Shown here piece after piece: positions 1 through 8,322 of a stretch of DNA of 51,759 nucleotides. The DNA is taken from contig NZ_WOTH01000020.1 in NCBI RefSeq assembly GCF_011516945.1, forward strand, positions 1-51,759, read 5' to 3'. The position numbers and the translations under genes were made by a program. Every line of letters begins with the position of its first letter. Positions within the stretch are counted from its first letter, which is position 1. This DNA is from Acetobacter estunensis (GTDB lineage: Bacteria > Pseudomonadota > Alphaproteobacteria > Acetobacterales > Acetobacteraceae). The notes below the pieces were generated by a model that was not told the DNA's origin, searched no databases, and worked only from the letters and a program-made list of their open reading frames with translations.

Positions 1-174
1 CGTCTCCGACCGCAACTCGTCCGCCACCTGCCTGAGCTGGTCAATCGACAGGTTCCTCAGATCAACAGGCAGGCCAACCCGGTCCAGCTCAGGAAAACGG
101 CCGCGTGTGGGAGCGCCTTCTTTTCCGGTTTGGAAAGAAGAAGATGCAGAATCGGTCGGGGTGTGGGCCATCAT
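1..174 (-). CDS. dxs: 1-deoxy-D-xylulose-5-phosphate synthase, N-terminal fragment
   Basis: Partial gene running off the left edge; only the first 58 codons are present. DXS condenses pyruvate and glyceraldehyde 3-phosphate with thiamine diphosphate, the first step of the MEP isoprenoid pathway. After a low-complexity Ser/Thr-rich leader, the fragment reads VDLRNLSIDQLRQVADELR, which matches the usual DXS N-terminus (P.DLR.L...QL..LA.ELR). Two adjacent in-frame ATG codons (172-174 and 169-171) follow a GGAAG ribosome site; the second has the better spacing. The catalytic domains lie outside the window, so the call rests on the N-terminal motif. Divergence from hpnH supports it, because hopanoids are made from MEP-pathway isoprenoids. 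Confidence 0.75.
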   Translation of the reverse strand, partial: MMAHTPTDSASSSFQTGKEGAPTRGRFPELDRVGLPVDLRNLSIDQLRQVADELRSET

Positions 175-438
175 GTCACTTCCGTCGTCTGGGGCCGTGA
201 CCGCCCATCGTCGCGCGGAGCGTCTGCCACACGTGAAAACGCGGAGCGGGTCACGTCAGTTGCCGGTCATCGAAATTCGTCCTGCCTTACGGCAACAGGT
301 ACGGAAGAACGAACATGAAAGGACAGTTCTCGCCGCAGCGGATAGAGCAGGGTCAATTCGAAAATGCTGGCCCTGCTTGATGATGTTTCGGTCCTTCTGA
401 CAAGCTTCGTTTTCCGAATGGCCGATCAGTGTGGTCTT

Positions 439-457
439 ATTGCAACAATTGTGCAAT
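439..457. promoter_or_regulatory. Bulged palindrome upstream of hpnH
   Basis: ATTGC-A-ACAATTGT-GCAAT: with the single extra A at 444 or 445 removed, this is a perfect 18-bp palindrome. It lies just upstream of the putative -35 of hpnH and between two divergent promoters, a typical place for an operator. The binding protein is unknown. Confidence 0.35.
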
Positions 458-463
458 CAGCAC

Positions 464-493
464 TTGAGTGCCTGAAGCGGGTTATCCTATAGC
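464..493 (+). promoter_or_regulatory. Possible sigma-70 promoter of hpnH
   Basis: TTGAGT (464-469) is followed 16-18 bases later by CCTATA/TATAGC (486-493). This gives a 5' leader of about 160 bases before the hpnH start at 659. Judged by eye against the consensus only. Confidence 0.3.
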
Positions 494-624
494 CGACACA
501 TTCAGGAATCGTGGTGCCGTATATTCGCACGCGGGCCATGACTTGCCCGCAGGCCTGGACCACAAGGCATTCCTATTTTCTCTCTCGGACATGACCCTAT
601 ATGTGTCCGCAGAACTTGACGGGC

Positions 625-642
625 GTCGGTCGCCCGACCGAC
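625..642 (+). promoter_or_regulatory. Hairpin abutting hpnH ribosome binding site
   Basis: GTCGGTC-GCCC-GACCGAC forms a perfect 7-bp stem with a 4-base loop. It ends one base before the GAGGAG ribosome site (644-649) of hpnH. It could affect translation start or message stability; there is no T-run, so it is not a terminator. Confidence 0.4.
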
Positions 643-658
643 TGAGGAGCAGATCGTA

Positions 659-1861
659 ATGGCGGTACCCTTGATGCAGGCCGTCCGGGTCGGCGCGTAT
701 GTTGTCAAGCAACATGTCACCCGGCGGGCGCGTTATCCTCTTGTACTCATGCTGGAGCCGCTTTTCCGCTGCAACCTTGCCTGCGCCGGCTGCGGCAAGA
801 TCGATTATCCCGCGGCCATCCTCAACCAGCGCCTGACTCTTCAGGAGTGTCTGGATGCTGATGCGGAAGCGGGCGCGCCCGTGATCGCAATCGCCGGTGG
901 AGAGCCGCTCCTGCACAAGGAGATGCCCGACATCGTGCGCGGTCTGATCGCACGCAAGAAGTATGTCTATCTCTGCACGAACGGCCTTCTTCTGGAAAAG
1001 AAGATGGACGATTACGAGCCGAGTCCGTTCTTCTCGTGGGACGTGCATCTGGATGGCGACAAGACGATGCACGATTCGTCCGTCTGCCAGGAAGGCGTGT
1101 ATGAGCGGGCTGTCGCAGCCATCAAAAAGGCCAAGGCGCGTGGTTTCCGTGTGTCCATCAACTGCACCCTGTTCGATGGTGCCGATCCCAAGCGTGTCGC
1201 TGCCTTCTTCGATGAAGTGATGGCGATGGGCGTGGACGGCATCATGACCGCGCCGGGTTATGCGTATGAGCGTGCGCCGGATCAGGAGCACTTCCTCAAC
1301 CGTCAGAAGACCAAGCGGCTCTTCCGCGAGATCTTCCGTATGGGAAAAGGGCACAAGTGGCGCTTCACACAGTCACCACTGTTCCTCAACTTCCTTGCAG
1401 GCAATGAGACCTATCACTGCACGCCATGGGGTAAGCCGCTCCGTAACGTGTTTGGCTGGCAGCGTCCGTGCTACCTGCTGGGTGAGGGATATGCGAAGTC
1501 GTTCGACGAACTGATGAGCGACACCAAGTGGGACGATTACGGCACCGGCAACTATGAAAAGTGCGCCGATTGCATGGTTCATTCGGGTTATGAATCCACG
1601 GCGGTCATGGATGCGGTGCGTCGTCCCTGGCACATCGCCAAGGTGGCTCTCTTCGGTCCCGAAACCGAGAAGCCGATGGCTCCGGAAATCTCTCTCGTGA
1701 ATCAGCGTCCCGCGCAGTACAACTATGCGGAGCAGGTTGACGAGCAGTTGAAGGACATCGCGGCCCGCAAAAAGCCCGCCAAGGCGCCCCGTGTCACCAA
1801 GGTTGTCGGTGGTGCCGTGCAGGCGAAGGAAGAAGCCGTTCCGGTGGATGCTGCCGACTGA
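659..1861 (+). CDS. hpnH: Adenosyl-hopene transferase HpnH (radical SAM)
   Basis: HpnH is a cytosolic/membrane-associated radical SAM enzyme that joins the 5'-deoxyadenosyl group to diploptene. This is the first step in making C35 extended hopanoids, the sterol-like lipids abundant in acetic acid bacteria. The 400-residue protein carries the radical SAM cluster motif CxxxCxxC at C38, C42 and C45 (CNLACAGC), followed by the glycine-rich AIAGGEPLLH strand that contacts SAM. A C-terminal Cys-containing stretch (YEKCADCMVHSGYE) is also typical of the family. Length and motif spacing fit full-length HpnH. The ATG at 659 has GAGGAG nine bases upstream. The C-terminus ends in a Lys/Ala-rich tail. 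It is transcribed alone and closed by a strong hairpin at 1900-1934; other hpn genes are not in view. Confidence 0.93.
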   Translation: MAVPLMQAVRVGAYVVKQHVTRRARYPLVLMLEPLFRCNLACAGCGKIDYPAAILNQRLTLQECLDADAEAGAPVIAIAGGEPLLHKEMPDIVRGLIARKKYVYLCTNGLLLEKKMDDYEPSPFFSWDVHLDGDKTMHDSSVCQEGVYERAVAAIKKAKARGFRVSINCTLFDGADPKRVAAFFDEVMAMGVDGIMTAPGYAYERAPDQEHFLNRQKTKRLFREIFRMGKGHKWRFTQSPLFLNFLAGNETYHCTPWGKPLRNVFGWQRPCYLLGEGYAKSFDELMSDTKWDDYGTGNYEKCADCMVHSGYESTAVMDAVRRPWHIAKVALFGPETEKPMAPEISLVNQRPAQYNYAEQVDEQLKDIAARKKPAKAPRVTKVVGGAVQAKEEAVPVDAAD

Positions 1862-1899
1862 TTTTCGCATCTTCCGGCCAACCGTCATACTGCATTAAC

Positions 1900-1934
1900 A
1901 GAAAGGGCAGAACCTTCCGGGTTCTGCCCTTTCT
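1900..1934 (+). terminator. Rho-independent terminator of hpnH
   Basis: A perfect 15-bp stem (1900-1914 with 1920-1934) encloses a 5-base loop TTCCG. A moderately T-rich tail (CTGTTCTTTA) follows. It sits between the hpnH stop and the next start at 1953. Confidence 0.8.
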
Positions 1935-1952
1935 CTGTTCTTTACGGATGTC

Positions 1953-3242
1953 ATGATCGTTTCCATTTTCATTATCCTGTTGCTCATTGTGCTCAATGGC
2001 GTTTTCGCAATGGGTGAACTTGCGCTGATTTCCGTAAAGAGACCGCGCCTTGTCATACTTGTGGGGCAGAAGGTGCGCGGCGCGGAGCGGGCGCTCAAGC
2101 TGGCGGATGACCCCAAGAGCTTTCTGCCGACCGTCCAGATCGGGATGACACTGGTCTCGATTCTCGAAGGCACATTCGGTGGCGTGAAGATCGAGGCCGC
2201 TCTTACGCCGTGGCTTGAGCAGTTTCCGGCCATTCGCCCCATTGCCGAGCAGGTGTCGATGGTGGTGGTGGTGGTGTGCATCACCGTTCTCATGCTGGTG
2301 CTGGGTGAACTCGTGCCCAAGCAGATGGCGCTCCAACAGCCCGAGCAGATTGCCGCTCGTCTGGCTGTGCCGCTGGACCTTCTGGCTACCGTGACTCGGC
2401 CCATCGTGTGGGTTCTGCGCAAATCCTCGGCCATTGTGCTGCGTCTTCTGCGCGTGTCGGAAACCGACCGTCAGACCCTGACCGAAGAGGAACTCCGCGC
2501 AGTTCTGCTCGAAGGTGCGCAGACTGGCGTGCTGGAACATGAAGAGCGCACCATGATCGAGCGGCTTCTGCGTCTGGCGGACCGTCCTGTGCGGGCGATC
2601 ATGACTCCGCGCAACGAGATCTGCTGGGTCGAGCGGCACGCGCCTCGCGATGAACTGATCTCCACGCTGCGGACCACCACGTTCTCCCGTCTGGTTGTGT
2701 GCGAAGGGGGGCTGGACAATCCGGTGGGAGTCATTCTCGCCAGCGATATGCTTGACCGCCTTCTCGACGGCATGCCGGTCTCGGTGGAGGCGGGGCTGCG
2801 GCAACCGGTGGTGGTGCCTGACACCATCTCGGCGCTGGATATGCTTGAGCGTATGCGTTCGATTCCGCTCGGCATTGCGCTGGTGGTGGATGAATACGGC
2901 TCGTTCGAAGGTATCGTGACCGCGTCTGATCTGTTCGACGCCATTGTGGGCGAGGTGCATGAGCATGGCCCCCACACGCTTCTGCCCGTGAAGGTGGGCG
3001 ATGTGGCGATGCTGGAAGGTTCGGATTCCGCTGATGAGGTGCGTGATCGGCTGCATCTGGGCGCACTCCCCGCGGAAGGGAGTTATCACACGCTGGGTGG
3101 CCTGCTTCTGGCGCTGCTGCGTCGTGTTCCCGCTGTGGGAGACAAGGTGGTGTTCGACGGGTGGCTGTTCGAGGTTCTGGAGATGGAAGGTCGCCGTGTG
3201 ACGCGCGTGCGGGCCAGCCGTCAAACGCTGGCCGAGAACTGA
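1953..3242 (+). CDS. CorC/HlyC-family (CNNM-CBS) membrane protein
   Basis: A 429-residue member of the hemolysin-C/CorC family, integral membrane proteins linked to Mg2+/Co2+ export and similar ion homeostasis. The N-terminal DUF21/CNNM domain (about 1-190) starts with a hydrophobic helix and the typical NGVFAMGELALISV stretch; two more hydrophobic segments follow, one with the GELVPKQMALQQ signature. A pair of CBS domains spans about 210-335 (VRAIMTPRNEI at the start, LVVDEYGSFEGIVTASDLFDAIVGE at the end). The C-terminal transporter-associated domain, about 345-420, contains the GSYHTLGGLLL motif. The start ATG has only a weak ribosome site (ACGGA). The end faces ccmB, 8 bases apart. The ion transported cannot be told from sequence, and older names such as hemolysin are misleading. 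Confidence 0.88.
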   Translation: MIVSIFIILLLIVLNGVFAMGELALISVKRPRLVILVGQKVRGAERALKLADDPKSFLPTVQIGMTLVSILEGTFGGVKIEAALTPWLEQFPAIRPIAEQVSMVVVVVCITVLMLVLGELVPKQMALQQPEQIAARLAVPLDLLATVTRPIVWVLRKSSAIVLRLLRVSETDRQTLTEEELRAVLLEGAQTGVLEHEERTMIERLLRLADRPVRAIMTPRNEICWVERHAPRDELISTLRTTTFSRLVVCEGGLDNPVGVILASDMLDRLLDGMPVSVEAGLRQPVVVPDTISALDMLERMRSIPLGIALVVDEYGSFEGIVTASDLFDAIVGEVHEHGPHTLLPVKVGDVAMLEGSDSADEVRDRLHLGALPAEGSYHTLGGLLLALLRRVPAVGDKVVFDGWLFEVLEMEGRRVTRVRASRQTLAEN

Positions 3243-3250
3243 CCGCGCCC

Positions 3251-3925
3251 TTACTCGACGGCGGCGCGAAGTCCGGCTCCTGCCGCCAGTGGGCAGAGGG
3301 GAAGGGCGCCAGCGAGAAAGGCCAGAAGCAACTCAAGATCGGCGGCAACCGGCAACCCGGTTCGCGCCGATTCCACTGCGGCCGCGCCGAAGATCAACGC
3401 TGGTGTGACCAAAGGCAACACCAGCAACGGCAGCAGCACTCCTCCACGACGTGCACCCAGCACGATGGAGGCCGCCATACCGCCCACCAGTGACAGGATG
3501 AGTGTGCCGGGCACCAGTCCCGCCATGAGCGCGGGCAGGGTGTGGTTGGACTGACCGAGCATCACGGCCATGGGAATGGCTGCGATCAGCAGCGGAAGGC
3601 CGGTCGTAAGCCAGTGAGCCGTCATTTTCGCCAGCGCGATGAGAGAGGGTGGCAGACCCAACAACAGAAGCTGGTCGAGAGATCCGTCTTCCAGTTCCGT
3701 GCCGAACAGCCGGTCCAGCGGCAGAAGAGCCGCCAGCAGGGCGCAGACCCACACCACGCCCGGTCCCATGCGGCTGAGGAGGGCGGGAGAGGGACCAAGC
3801 GCCAGAGGAAACAGGGCGGCGGCCAGAATGAAAAACAGCACGGCGCCGAGCGTGTCCGCGCCGTGTCGGATGGCCAGACGCAGATCCCGCATCACGATGG
3901 CCACGAAGAGACTGCGCGTGTTCAT
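3251..3925 (-). CDS. ccmB: Heme exporter subunit CcmB
   Basis: CcmB is the membrane subunit of the CcmABCD complex that releases holo-CcmE during cytochrome c maturation. The 224-residue length matches the family (about 220). The sequence is almost wholly hydrophobic, with about six membrane spans, and has the family-typical N-terminal VAIVMRDLRLAIRHGADTLG and the GTELEDGSLDQLLLLGLPP loop. The ATG overlaps the ccmA stop by four bases (ATGA, 3922-3925), so the two are translationally coupled. No ccmC or other ccm gene follows, because the next gene is convergent; the rest of the System I set must lie elsewhere. Confidence 0.92.
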   Translation of the reverse strand: MNTRSLFVAIVMRDLRLAIRHGADTLGAVLFFILAAALFPLALGPSPALLSRMGPGVVWVCALLAALLPLDRLFGTELEDGSLDQLLLLGLPPSLIALAKMTAHWLTTGLPLLIAAIPMAVMLGQSNHTLPALMAGLVPGTLILSLVGGMAASIVLGARRGGVLLPLLVLPLVTPALIFGAAAVESARTGLPVAADLELLLAFLAGALPLCPLAAGAGLRAAVE

Positions 3926-4647
3926 GTGTGGGCCAGTTCCACAAGCGTGTCGTCTTCGACGGGTGCACCCGGAAGAGCGAGGTTGCGGGAATTTTCCAAC
4001 GGCAATGGAACGTGGGTGGTGGCGATCACCATGCCGCCTTGTTCACGATGGTGGCGCAGCACTGTGCCCAGCCGTTCCACCGACCGTGCATCCAGCCCCA
4101 GACTTGGCTCGTCCAGCAGCCAGAGCGATGCGTTGGCCAGAAGAACGCGCGCAAGGGCGGCGCGGCGCTTCTGCCCTGCGGAGAAGAGGCGGGCGGGCAC
4201 ATCGCGCAGATGGTCCAGATCGAAGGCGTCCAACGCCGCGTCGATTGGGCGACCGCGTGCAAAGAGAGCGAGGTTTTCCTTGAGGGTCAGGCCGGGCTTG
4301 AGAGCGTCGTGATGGCCGAGATAGGCGATGTGTTCCGCATGCGCGGTGCGATCGGCGAGAATGTCCTCGCCTTTCCATAGCATCCGGCCCGAATCCATGC
4401 GTCCCAGTCCGGCGAGGATACGGAGCAGGGTGGATTTGCCTGCCCCGTTCGGGCCTGTGAGCAACAGGGCGTCACCTGCGTCCATCGTCAGGTCGACGCC
4501 GTCGAGAACGAGTCGTTCACCCCGGAAGACGGAGAGGTCCTCCACCAGAAGGATGGGTGAGGCAGAAGAGGGGGGCAAGGCGGTCGATCCCTTATTTGTG
4601 ACCTCGGCAAGGGCCGGTTTCCCGGTTGCTCGCGTTCTCGTGGTCAC
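3922..4647 (-). CDS. ccmA: Heme exporter ATPase CcmA
   Basis: ATP-binding subunit of the Ccm complex; it powers release of heme-loaded CcmE from CcmC. It shows Walker A GPNGAGKS (65-72), the ABC signature FSAGQ (155-159) followed by [11 protein letters not shown], Walker B LWLLDEP (175-181) and the switch His in VIATTH. A GTG start at 4647 preceded by AAGG is chosen, giving 241 residues. This is about 30 more than usual, with a Ser/Pro-rich leader before the first strand ILLVEDLSV; a later GTG in that strand is an alternative. It forms an operon with ccmB and is divergent from acnA, about 160 bases away. Confidence 0.9.
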   Translation of the reverse strand: MTTRTRATGKPALAEVTNKGSTALPPSSASPILLVEDLSVFRGERLVLDGVDLTMDAGDALLLTGPNGAGKSTLLRILAGLGRMDSGRMLWKGEDILADRTAHAEHIAYLGHHDALKPGLTLKENLALFARGRPIDAALDAFDLDHLRDVPARLFSAGQKRRAALARVLLANASLWLLDEPSLGLDARSVERLGTVLRHHREQGGMVIATTHVPLPLENSRNLALPGAPVEDDTLVELAHT

Positions 4648-4655
4648 GGTGTGCC

Positions 4656-4683
4656 TTGTGCCCGGACCGCCTGCCGGTATGTT
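4656..4683 (+). promoter_or_regulatory. Possible acnA promoter
   Basis: TTGTGC (4656-4661) and TATGTT (4678-4683) are separated by 16 bases, which would start acnA transcription near 4690 and leave a leader of about 115 bases. It overlaps the ccmA upstream region. Judged by eye only. Confidence 0.35.
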
Positions 4684-4711
4684 CTAGCGCCGATCAGAGA
4701 TCAACCCGGCG

Positions 4712-4727
4712 GCCCGGGAAACCGGGC
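4712..4727 (+). promoter_or_regulatory. GAAA-tetraloop hairpin in acnA leader
   Basis: GCCCGG-GAAA-CCGGGC: a 6-bp GC stem capped by a GNRA-class tetraloop, lying in the predicted 5' leader of acnA. It is compact and stable and not followed by T residues. Possibly structural or regulatory. Confidence 0.4.
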
Positions 4728-4805
4728 AGGGCAGCCATCACGAATGTGGTGGAAGTTGCCGGTTCGACAAACCAGCGGGATGCTGTTGTCGCGGAGGAAT
4801 ATTTT

Positions 4806-7502
4806 ATGAAATCGGTTGGGCACGATTCCCTCAAGACCGGGCGTGAGCTCAAGGTCGACGGAAAAACCTACCACTACTTCTCGATCCCCGAGGCCGAGAA
4901 GACCATCGGCAAGGTGGACCGTCTGCCGGTGAGCCTCAAGGTGCTGCTCGAAAATGTGCTGCGCTTCGAGGACGGTCGCTCCTATACGGCTGACGACGCG
5001 AAGGCGATTGCCGGCTGGCTCAAGGACGCACGCAGCACGAAGGAAGTGCCCTTCAAGCCGTCGCGCATCCTGATGCAGGACTTCACGGGCGTTCCGGGCG
5101 TGGTCGATCTGGCCGCGATGCGCGATGGCATCGTGCAGCTCAAGGGCAACCCCGAGAAGGTGAACCCGCTGGTGCCGGTCAATCTCGTCATCGATCACTC
5201 GGTGATGGTGGATGTCTACGGCACGCCGGACGCGCTGCAGAAGAACATCACCATCGAGTTCGACCGTAACGGCGAGCGGTATGCGTTCCTGCGCTGGGGT
5301 CAGGAAGCGTTCGAGAACTTCTCGGTCGTGCCGCCCGACACCGGCATCTGCCATCAGGTGAACCTGGAATACATCGCGCAGGTGGCTTGGACGGCAGCCG
5401 TGGACGGCAAGGAATACGTCTACCCCGATACGCTGTATGGCACCGACTCCCACACGACCATGGTCAACGGTCTGGGCGTTCTGGGCTGGGGCGTGGGCGG
5501 CATCGAGGCGGAAGCGGCCATGCTGGGCCAGCCGATCGCCATGCTGATCCCCGACGTCATCGGTTTCCGTCTGACGGGCAAGCTGCCTGAGGGGGCCACG
5601 GCCACCGATCTGGTGCTGACCGTCACGCAGATGCTCCGCAAGAAGGGCGTCGTCGGCAAGTTTGTCGAGTTCTTCGGCCCGGCCCTTGACCACCTGCCGG
5701 TGGCGGACCGCGCGACCATCGCCAACATGGCTCCGGAATATGGCGCAACCTGCGGCTTCTTCCCGGTCGATAAGCTAACGCTGGACTATCTGCACGAGAC
5801 GGGCCGCGATGCGCATCGCATCAAGCTGGTTGAGGAATACTACAAGGCGCAGGGCATGTTCCGCACGGCGGAAACCCCGGAGCCGGTGTTCACCGACACG
5901 CTGGAGCTCGACCTCTCCACAGTCGTTCCCTCCATCTCTGGCCCGAAGCGTCCGCAGGACCGCGTCGTGCTGACCGACGCCACCTCGGCGTTCGAGAAGG
6001 AGCTGACCTCGAGCCTTGGCGTGCCCGCCAATGACGCGAACAAGAAGGTCAAGGTTGCTGGCACCAATTATGAGCTGGGCAACGGTGACGTGGTGATCGC
6101 TGCGATCACGTCGTGCACCAACACGTCCAACCCGGCTGTGCTGATCGCGGCTGGCCTCGTTGCCCGCAAGGCACGTGCGCTGGGCCTGAAGCCCAAGCCA
6201 TGGGTGAAGACCTCGCTGGCACCGGGTTCGCAGGTGGTGACCGACTACCTCAACCGCGCCAATCTGAGCGAAGACCTCGACGCGCTGGGCTTCAATACGG
6301 TCGGTTATGGCTGCACGACCTGCATCGGCAACTCGGGACCGCTGGCCGACAACATCGTTGACGCCATTGAGAGCAACAAGCTGGTGGCGGTGTCGGTGCT
6401 TTCGGGCAACCGTAACTTCGAGGGACGTATCTCCCCGAACGTGCGCGCCAACTACCTCGCCAGCCCGCCGCTGGTGGTGGCGTATTCGCTGCTTGGCACG
6501 ATGCGCAAGGACATCACGAAGGAGCCGCTGGGCACGTCCAAGGACGGCAAGCCGGTCTACCTGAAGGATATCTGGCCTTCGAACCATGAAATCGCCGCGC
6601 TGATGGGGTCTTCCATCAATCGTGACGAGTTCATCAAGCGCTACGCCACGGTGTCGAAAGGCACGAAGGAGTGGCAGGATCTCAAGATCGCCACGGGGTC
6701 GGAGACCTACAAGTGGGATCCGAAGTCCACCTACGTGCAGGACCCGCCGTACTTCAAGGACATGCCGGTCGAGCCGTCGGCCACGACCAGCAACATCAAG
6801 GGCGCGCGTCTTCTGGCTCTGCTGGGCGACAACATCACGACCGACCACATCTCGCCCGCTGGCGCCATCAAGAAGGACTCGCCGGCTGGCAAGTATCTGA
6901 TGGAGCACGGTGTCGAGCCGAAGGACTTCAACTCCTACGGTTCACGTCGCGGCAACGACCGGATCATGGTGCGTGGCACGTTCGCCAACATCCGCATCAA
7001 GAACGAGATGTGCCCCGGAACGGAAGGTGGCTTCTCCAAGCACTATCCGGACGGCAAGCAGGGTTTCATCTACGATGTGGCCATGGAGTACAAGAAGGAG
7101 CACACGCCCCTCGTCGTCATCGGCGGCAAGGAATACGGCATGGGTTCCTCGCGTGACTGGGCGGCCAAAGGCACCCTGCTTCTGGGCGTGAAGGCGGTGA
7201 TCGCGGAGAGCTTCGAGCGCATCCACCGTTCCAACCTTGTGGGCATGGGCGTGCTGCCGCTGCTGTTCAAGGAAGGCACGACGCGCAAGACGCTGGATCT
7301 CAAGGGCGATGAGGTGTTTGACATCATCGGTCTTGAAAAGATCACGCCGCGTATGGATGTGACGCTGGTCATCACCCGTGCTGACGGGAAAAAGGAAGAG
7401 GTGCCGCTGCTCTGCCGCATCGATACGCTGGACGAGGTGGAATATTACCGTCATGGTGGCATTCTTCATTACGTTCTGCGTGGGATGCTGAAAGCTGCCT
7501 GA
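4806..7502 (+). CDS. acnA: Aconitate hydratase A
   Basis: A cytosolic [4Fe-4S] TCA-cycle enzyme interconverting citrate and isocitrate through cis-aconitate. The protein is 898 residues, the usual AcnA/IRP1 length. The cluster ligands are visible: C437 in [10 protein letters not shown], and C503 and C506 in [12 protein letters not shown], almost the same numbering as E. coli AcnA. The substrate-binding [19 protein letters not shown] segment and the C-terminal swivel domain ([16 protein letters not shown]) are intact. The ATG at 4806 is chosen because GGAGG (4793-4797) lies eight bases upstream; the open frame continues further 5' without family resemblance. It is a single-gene unit ended by the hairpin at 7534-7564. 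AcnA-type proteins can also bind RNA when the cluster is lost (family knowledge), which makes the leader hairpin worth noting. Confidence 0.96.
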   Translation: MKSVGHDSLKTGRELKVDGKTYHYFSIPEAEKTIGKVDRLPVSLKVLLENVLRFEDGRSYTADDAKAIAGWLKDARSTKEVPFKPSRILMQDFTGVPGVVDLAAMRDGIVQLKGNPEKVNPLVPVNLVIDHSVMVDVYGTPDALQKNITIEFDRNGERYAFLRWGQEAFENFSVVPPDTGICHQVNLEYIAQVAWTAAVDGKEYVYPDTLYGTDSHTTMVNGLGVLGWGVGGIEAEAAMLGQPIAMLIPDVIGFRLTGKLPEGATATDLVLTVTQMLRKKGVVGKFVEFFGPALDHLPVADRATIANMAPEYGATCGFFPVDKLTLDYLHETGRDAHRIKLVEEYYKAQGMFRTAETPEPVFTDTLELDLSTVVPSISGPKRPQDRVVLTDATSAFEKELTSSLGVPANDANKKVKVAGTNYELGNGDVVIAAITSCTNTSNPAVLIAAGLVARKARALGLKPKPWVKTSLAPGSQVVTDYLNRANLSEDLDALGFNTVGYGCTTCIGNSGPLADNIVDAIESNKLVAVSVLSGNRNFEGRISPNVRANYLASPPLVVAYSLLGTMRKDITKEPLGTSKDGKPVYLKDIWPSNHEIAALMGSSINRDEFIKRYATVSKGTKEWQDLKIATGSETYKWDPKSTYVQDPPYFKDMPVEPSATTSNIKGARLLALLGDNITTDHISPAGAIKKDSPAGKYLMEHGVEPKDFNSYGSRRGNDRIMVRGTFANIRIKNEMCPGTEGGFSKHYPDGKQGFIYDVAMEYKKEHTPLVVIGGKEYGMGSSRDWAAKGTLLLGVKAVIAESFERIHRSNLVGMGVLPLLFKEGTTRKTLDLKGDEVFDIIGLEKITPRMDVTLVITRADGKKEEVPLLCRIDTLDEVEYYRHGGILHYVLRGMLKAA

Positions 7503-7533
7503 CACTCCTTCGTCTCCTGACGACAGCAAATTG

Positions 7534-7564
7534 GCCGGTTCGGGTAATCCCGAGCCGGCTTTTT
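7534..7564 (+). terminator. Rho-independent terminator of acnA
   Basis: An 11-bp stem (7534-7544 with 7549-7559, one G-T pair) with loop TAAT is followed by five T. It lies 31 bases past the acnA stop and overlaps the in-frame region before the next gene, which argues that the ABC ATPase begins downstream of it. Confidence 0.85.
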
Positions 7565-7575
7565 GCGTTGAAACG

Positions 7576-8322
7576 GTGCTTTGTGCCGAATCGATCAGCA
7601 AATCATTCGATTCGAACAAGGTGCTTGACGATGTCTCGCTTACGGTCGAGCGGGGCGAACTCGTATCCATCATTGGGCCGTCGGGCTGTGGGAAGTCCAC
7701 CTTCCTGCGCTGCCTGAATTTTCTGGAAATCCCCGATGAGGGGACCGTCACCATCGCCGATGACAGTATCCGGCGGGCAGGCGGTCCGTGGAAATCATCC
7801 GATGAGGCGCTGGCGCACCGGCTGCGCGCGCATGTCGGGATGGTGTTCCAATCCTTCAATCTCTTTCCGCACCGCACCGTGCTGGACAACGTCATGTTGG
7901 CCCCTCGTGTGGTGAAGCATGTCGCGCCCGCCGTGATCGAGGCGGAGGCGCGGGAGCTTCTCGCCAAGGTCGGGCTTGAAGCTGCCGCCCTGCGGTATCC
8001 CGCCACGTTATCGGGCGGCCAGCAGCAGCGCGCGGCCATCGCGCGCGCGCTCGCGATGCGGCCCGACGTGATGCTTTATGACGAGCCGACCTCAGCGCTC
8101 GATCCGCGTGTGGCGGAAGAGGTGCTGGAGGTAATGCGGGCATTGGACCGTGAAGGCATGACGCAGATCGTCGTGACCCATGACCTGCGCTTTGCCCGTG
8201 CGGCGTCTGATCGCATCGTGTTCATGGATGGTGGGCAGATCATCGAGATCGGTGATCCGGACGAGATGTGTGACAATCCGCGCGACCCCCGGACGCGGCG
8301 TTTTCTTGGAGCCTCGGTATGA
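7576..8322 (+). CDS. Polar amino-acid ABC transporter, ATPase subunit
   Basis: A GlnQ/HisP-class ATPase of the polar amino-acid uptake family. From the GTG at 7576 (248 residues) it shows the N-terminal ESISKSFDSNKVLDDVSL typical of the class, Walker A GPSGCGKST (34-42), Q-loop GMVFQSFNLFPH, signature LSGGQ (145-149), Walker B MLYDEP (166-171) and the switch His in VVTHD. An upstream TTG at 7531 is in frame but lies in the acnA terminator, so GTG is preferred although its ribosome site is weak. The stop overlaps the next ATG (ATGA, 8319-8322), coupling it to the fused binding-protein/permease gene. The substrate is probably a polar amino acid such as glutamine; the exact one cannot be read. 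Confidence 0.9.
   Translation: MLCAESISKSFDSNKVLDDVSLTVERGELVSIIGPSGCGKSTFLRCLNFLEIPDEGTVTIADDSIRRAGGPWKSSDEALAHRLRAHVGMVFQSFNLFPHRTVLDNVMLAPRVVKHVAPAVIEAEARELLAKVGLEAAALRYPATLSGGQQQRAAIARALAMRPDVMLYDEPTSALDPRVAEEVLEVMRALDREGMTQIVVTHDLRFARAASDRIVFMDGGQIIEIGDPDEMCDNPRDPRTRRFLGASV

Larger units (their letters stand above)
175..658. other. dxs-hpnH divergent intergenic region
   Basis: 484 bases without a convincing gene. Short open frames exist on both strands, but none has a good ribosome site or family resemblance. The region must carry the promoters for leftward dxs and rightward hpnH. It holds a bulged palindrome at 439-457, a possible promoter at 464-493 and a hairpin at 625-642 just before the hpnH ribosome site, each listed separately. 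Confidence 0.7.

Noticed and set aside
107..400. Short open frames in the dxs-hpnH gap
   Set aside because: No ribosome sites, no family match, and they overlap the dxs 5' end and promoter region.
1794..3224. About 470-codon minus-strand open frame opposite the CorC/HlyC gene
   Set aside because: Composition-driven shadow; translation is His-rich and unlike any protein family.
7531..7575. TTG start giving a longer ABC ATPase
   Set aside because: These codons lie inside the acnA terminator hairpin and have no match to the ATPase family.
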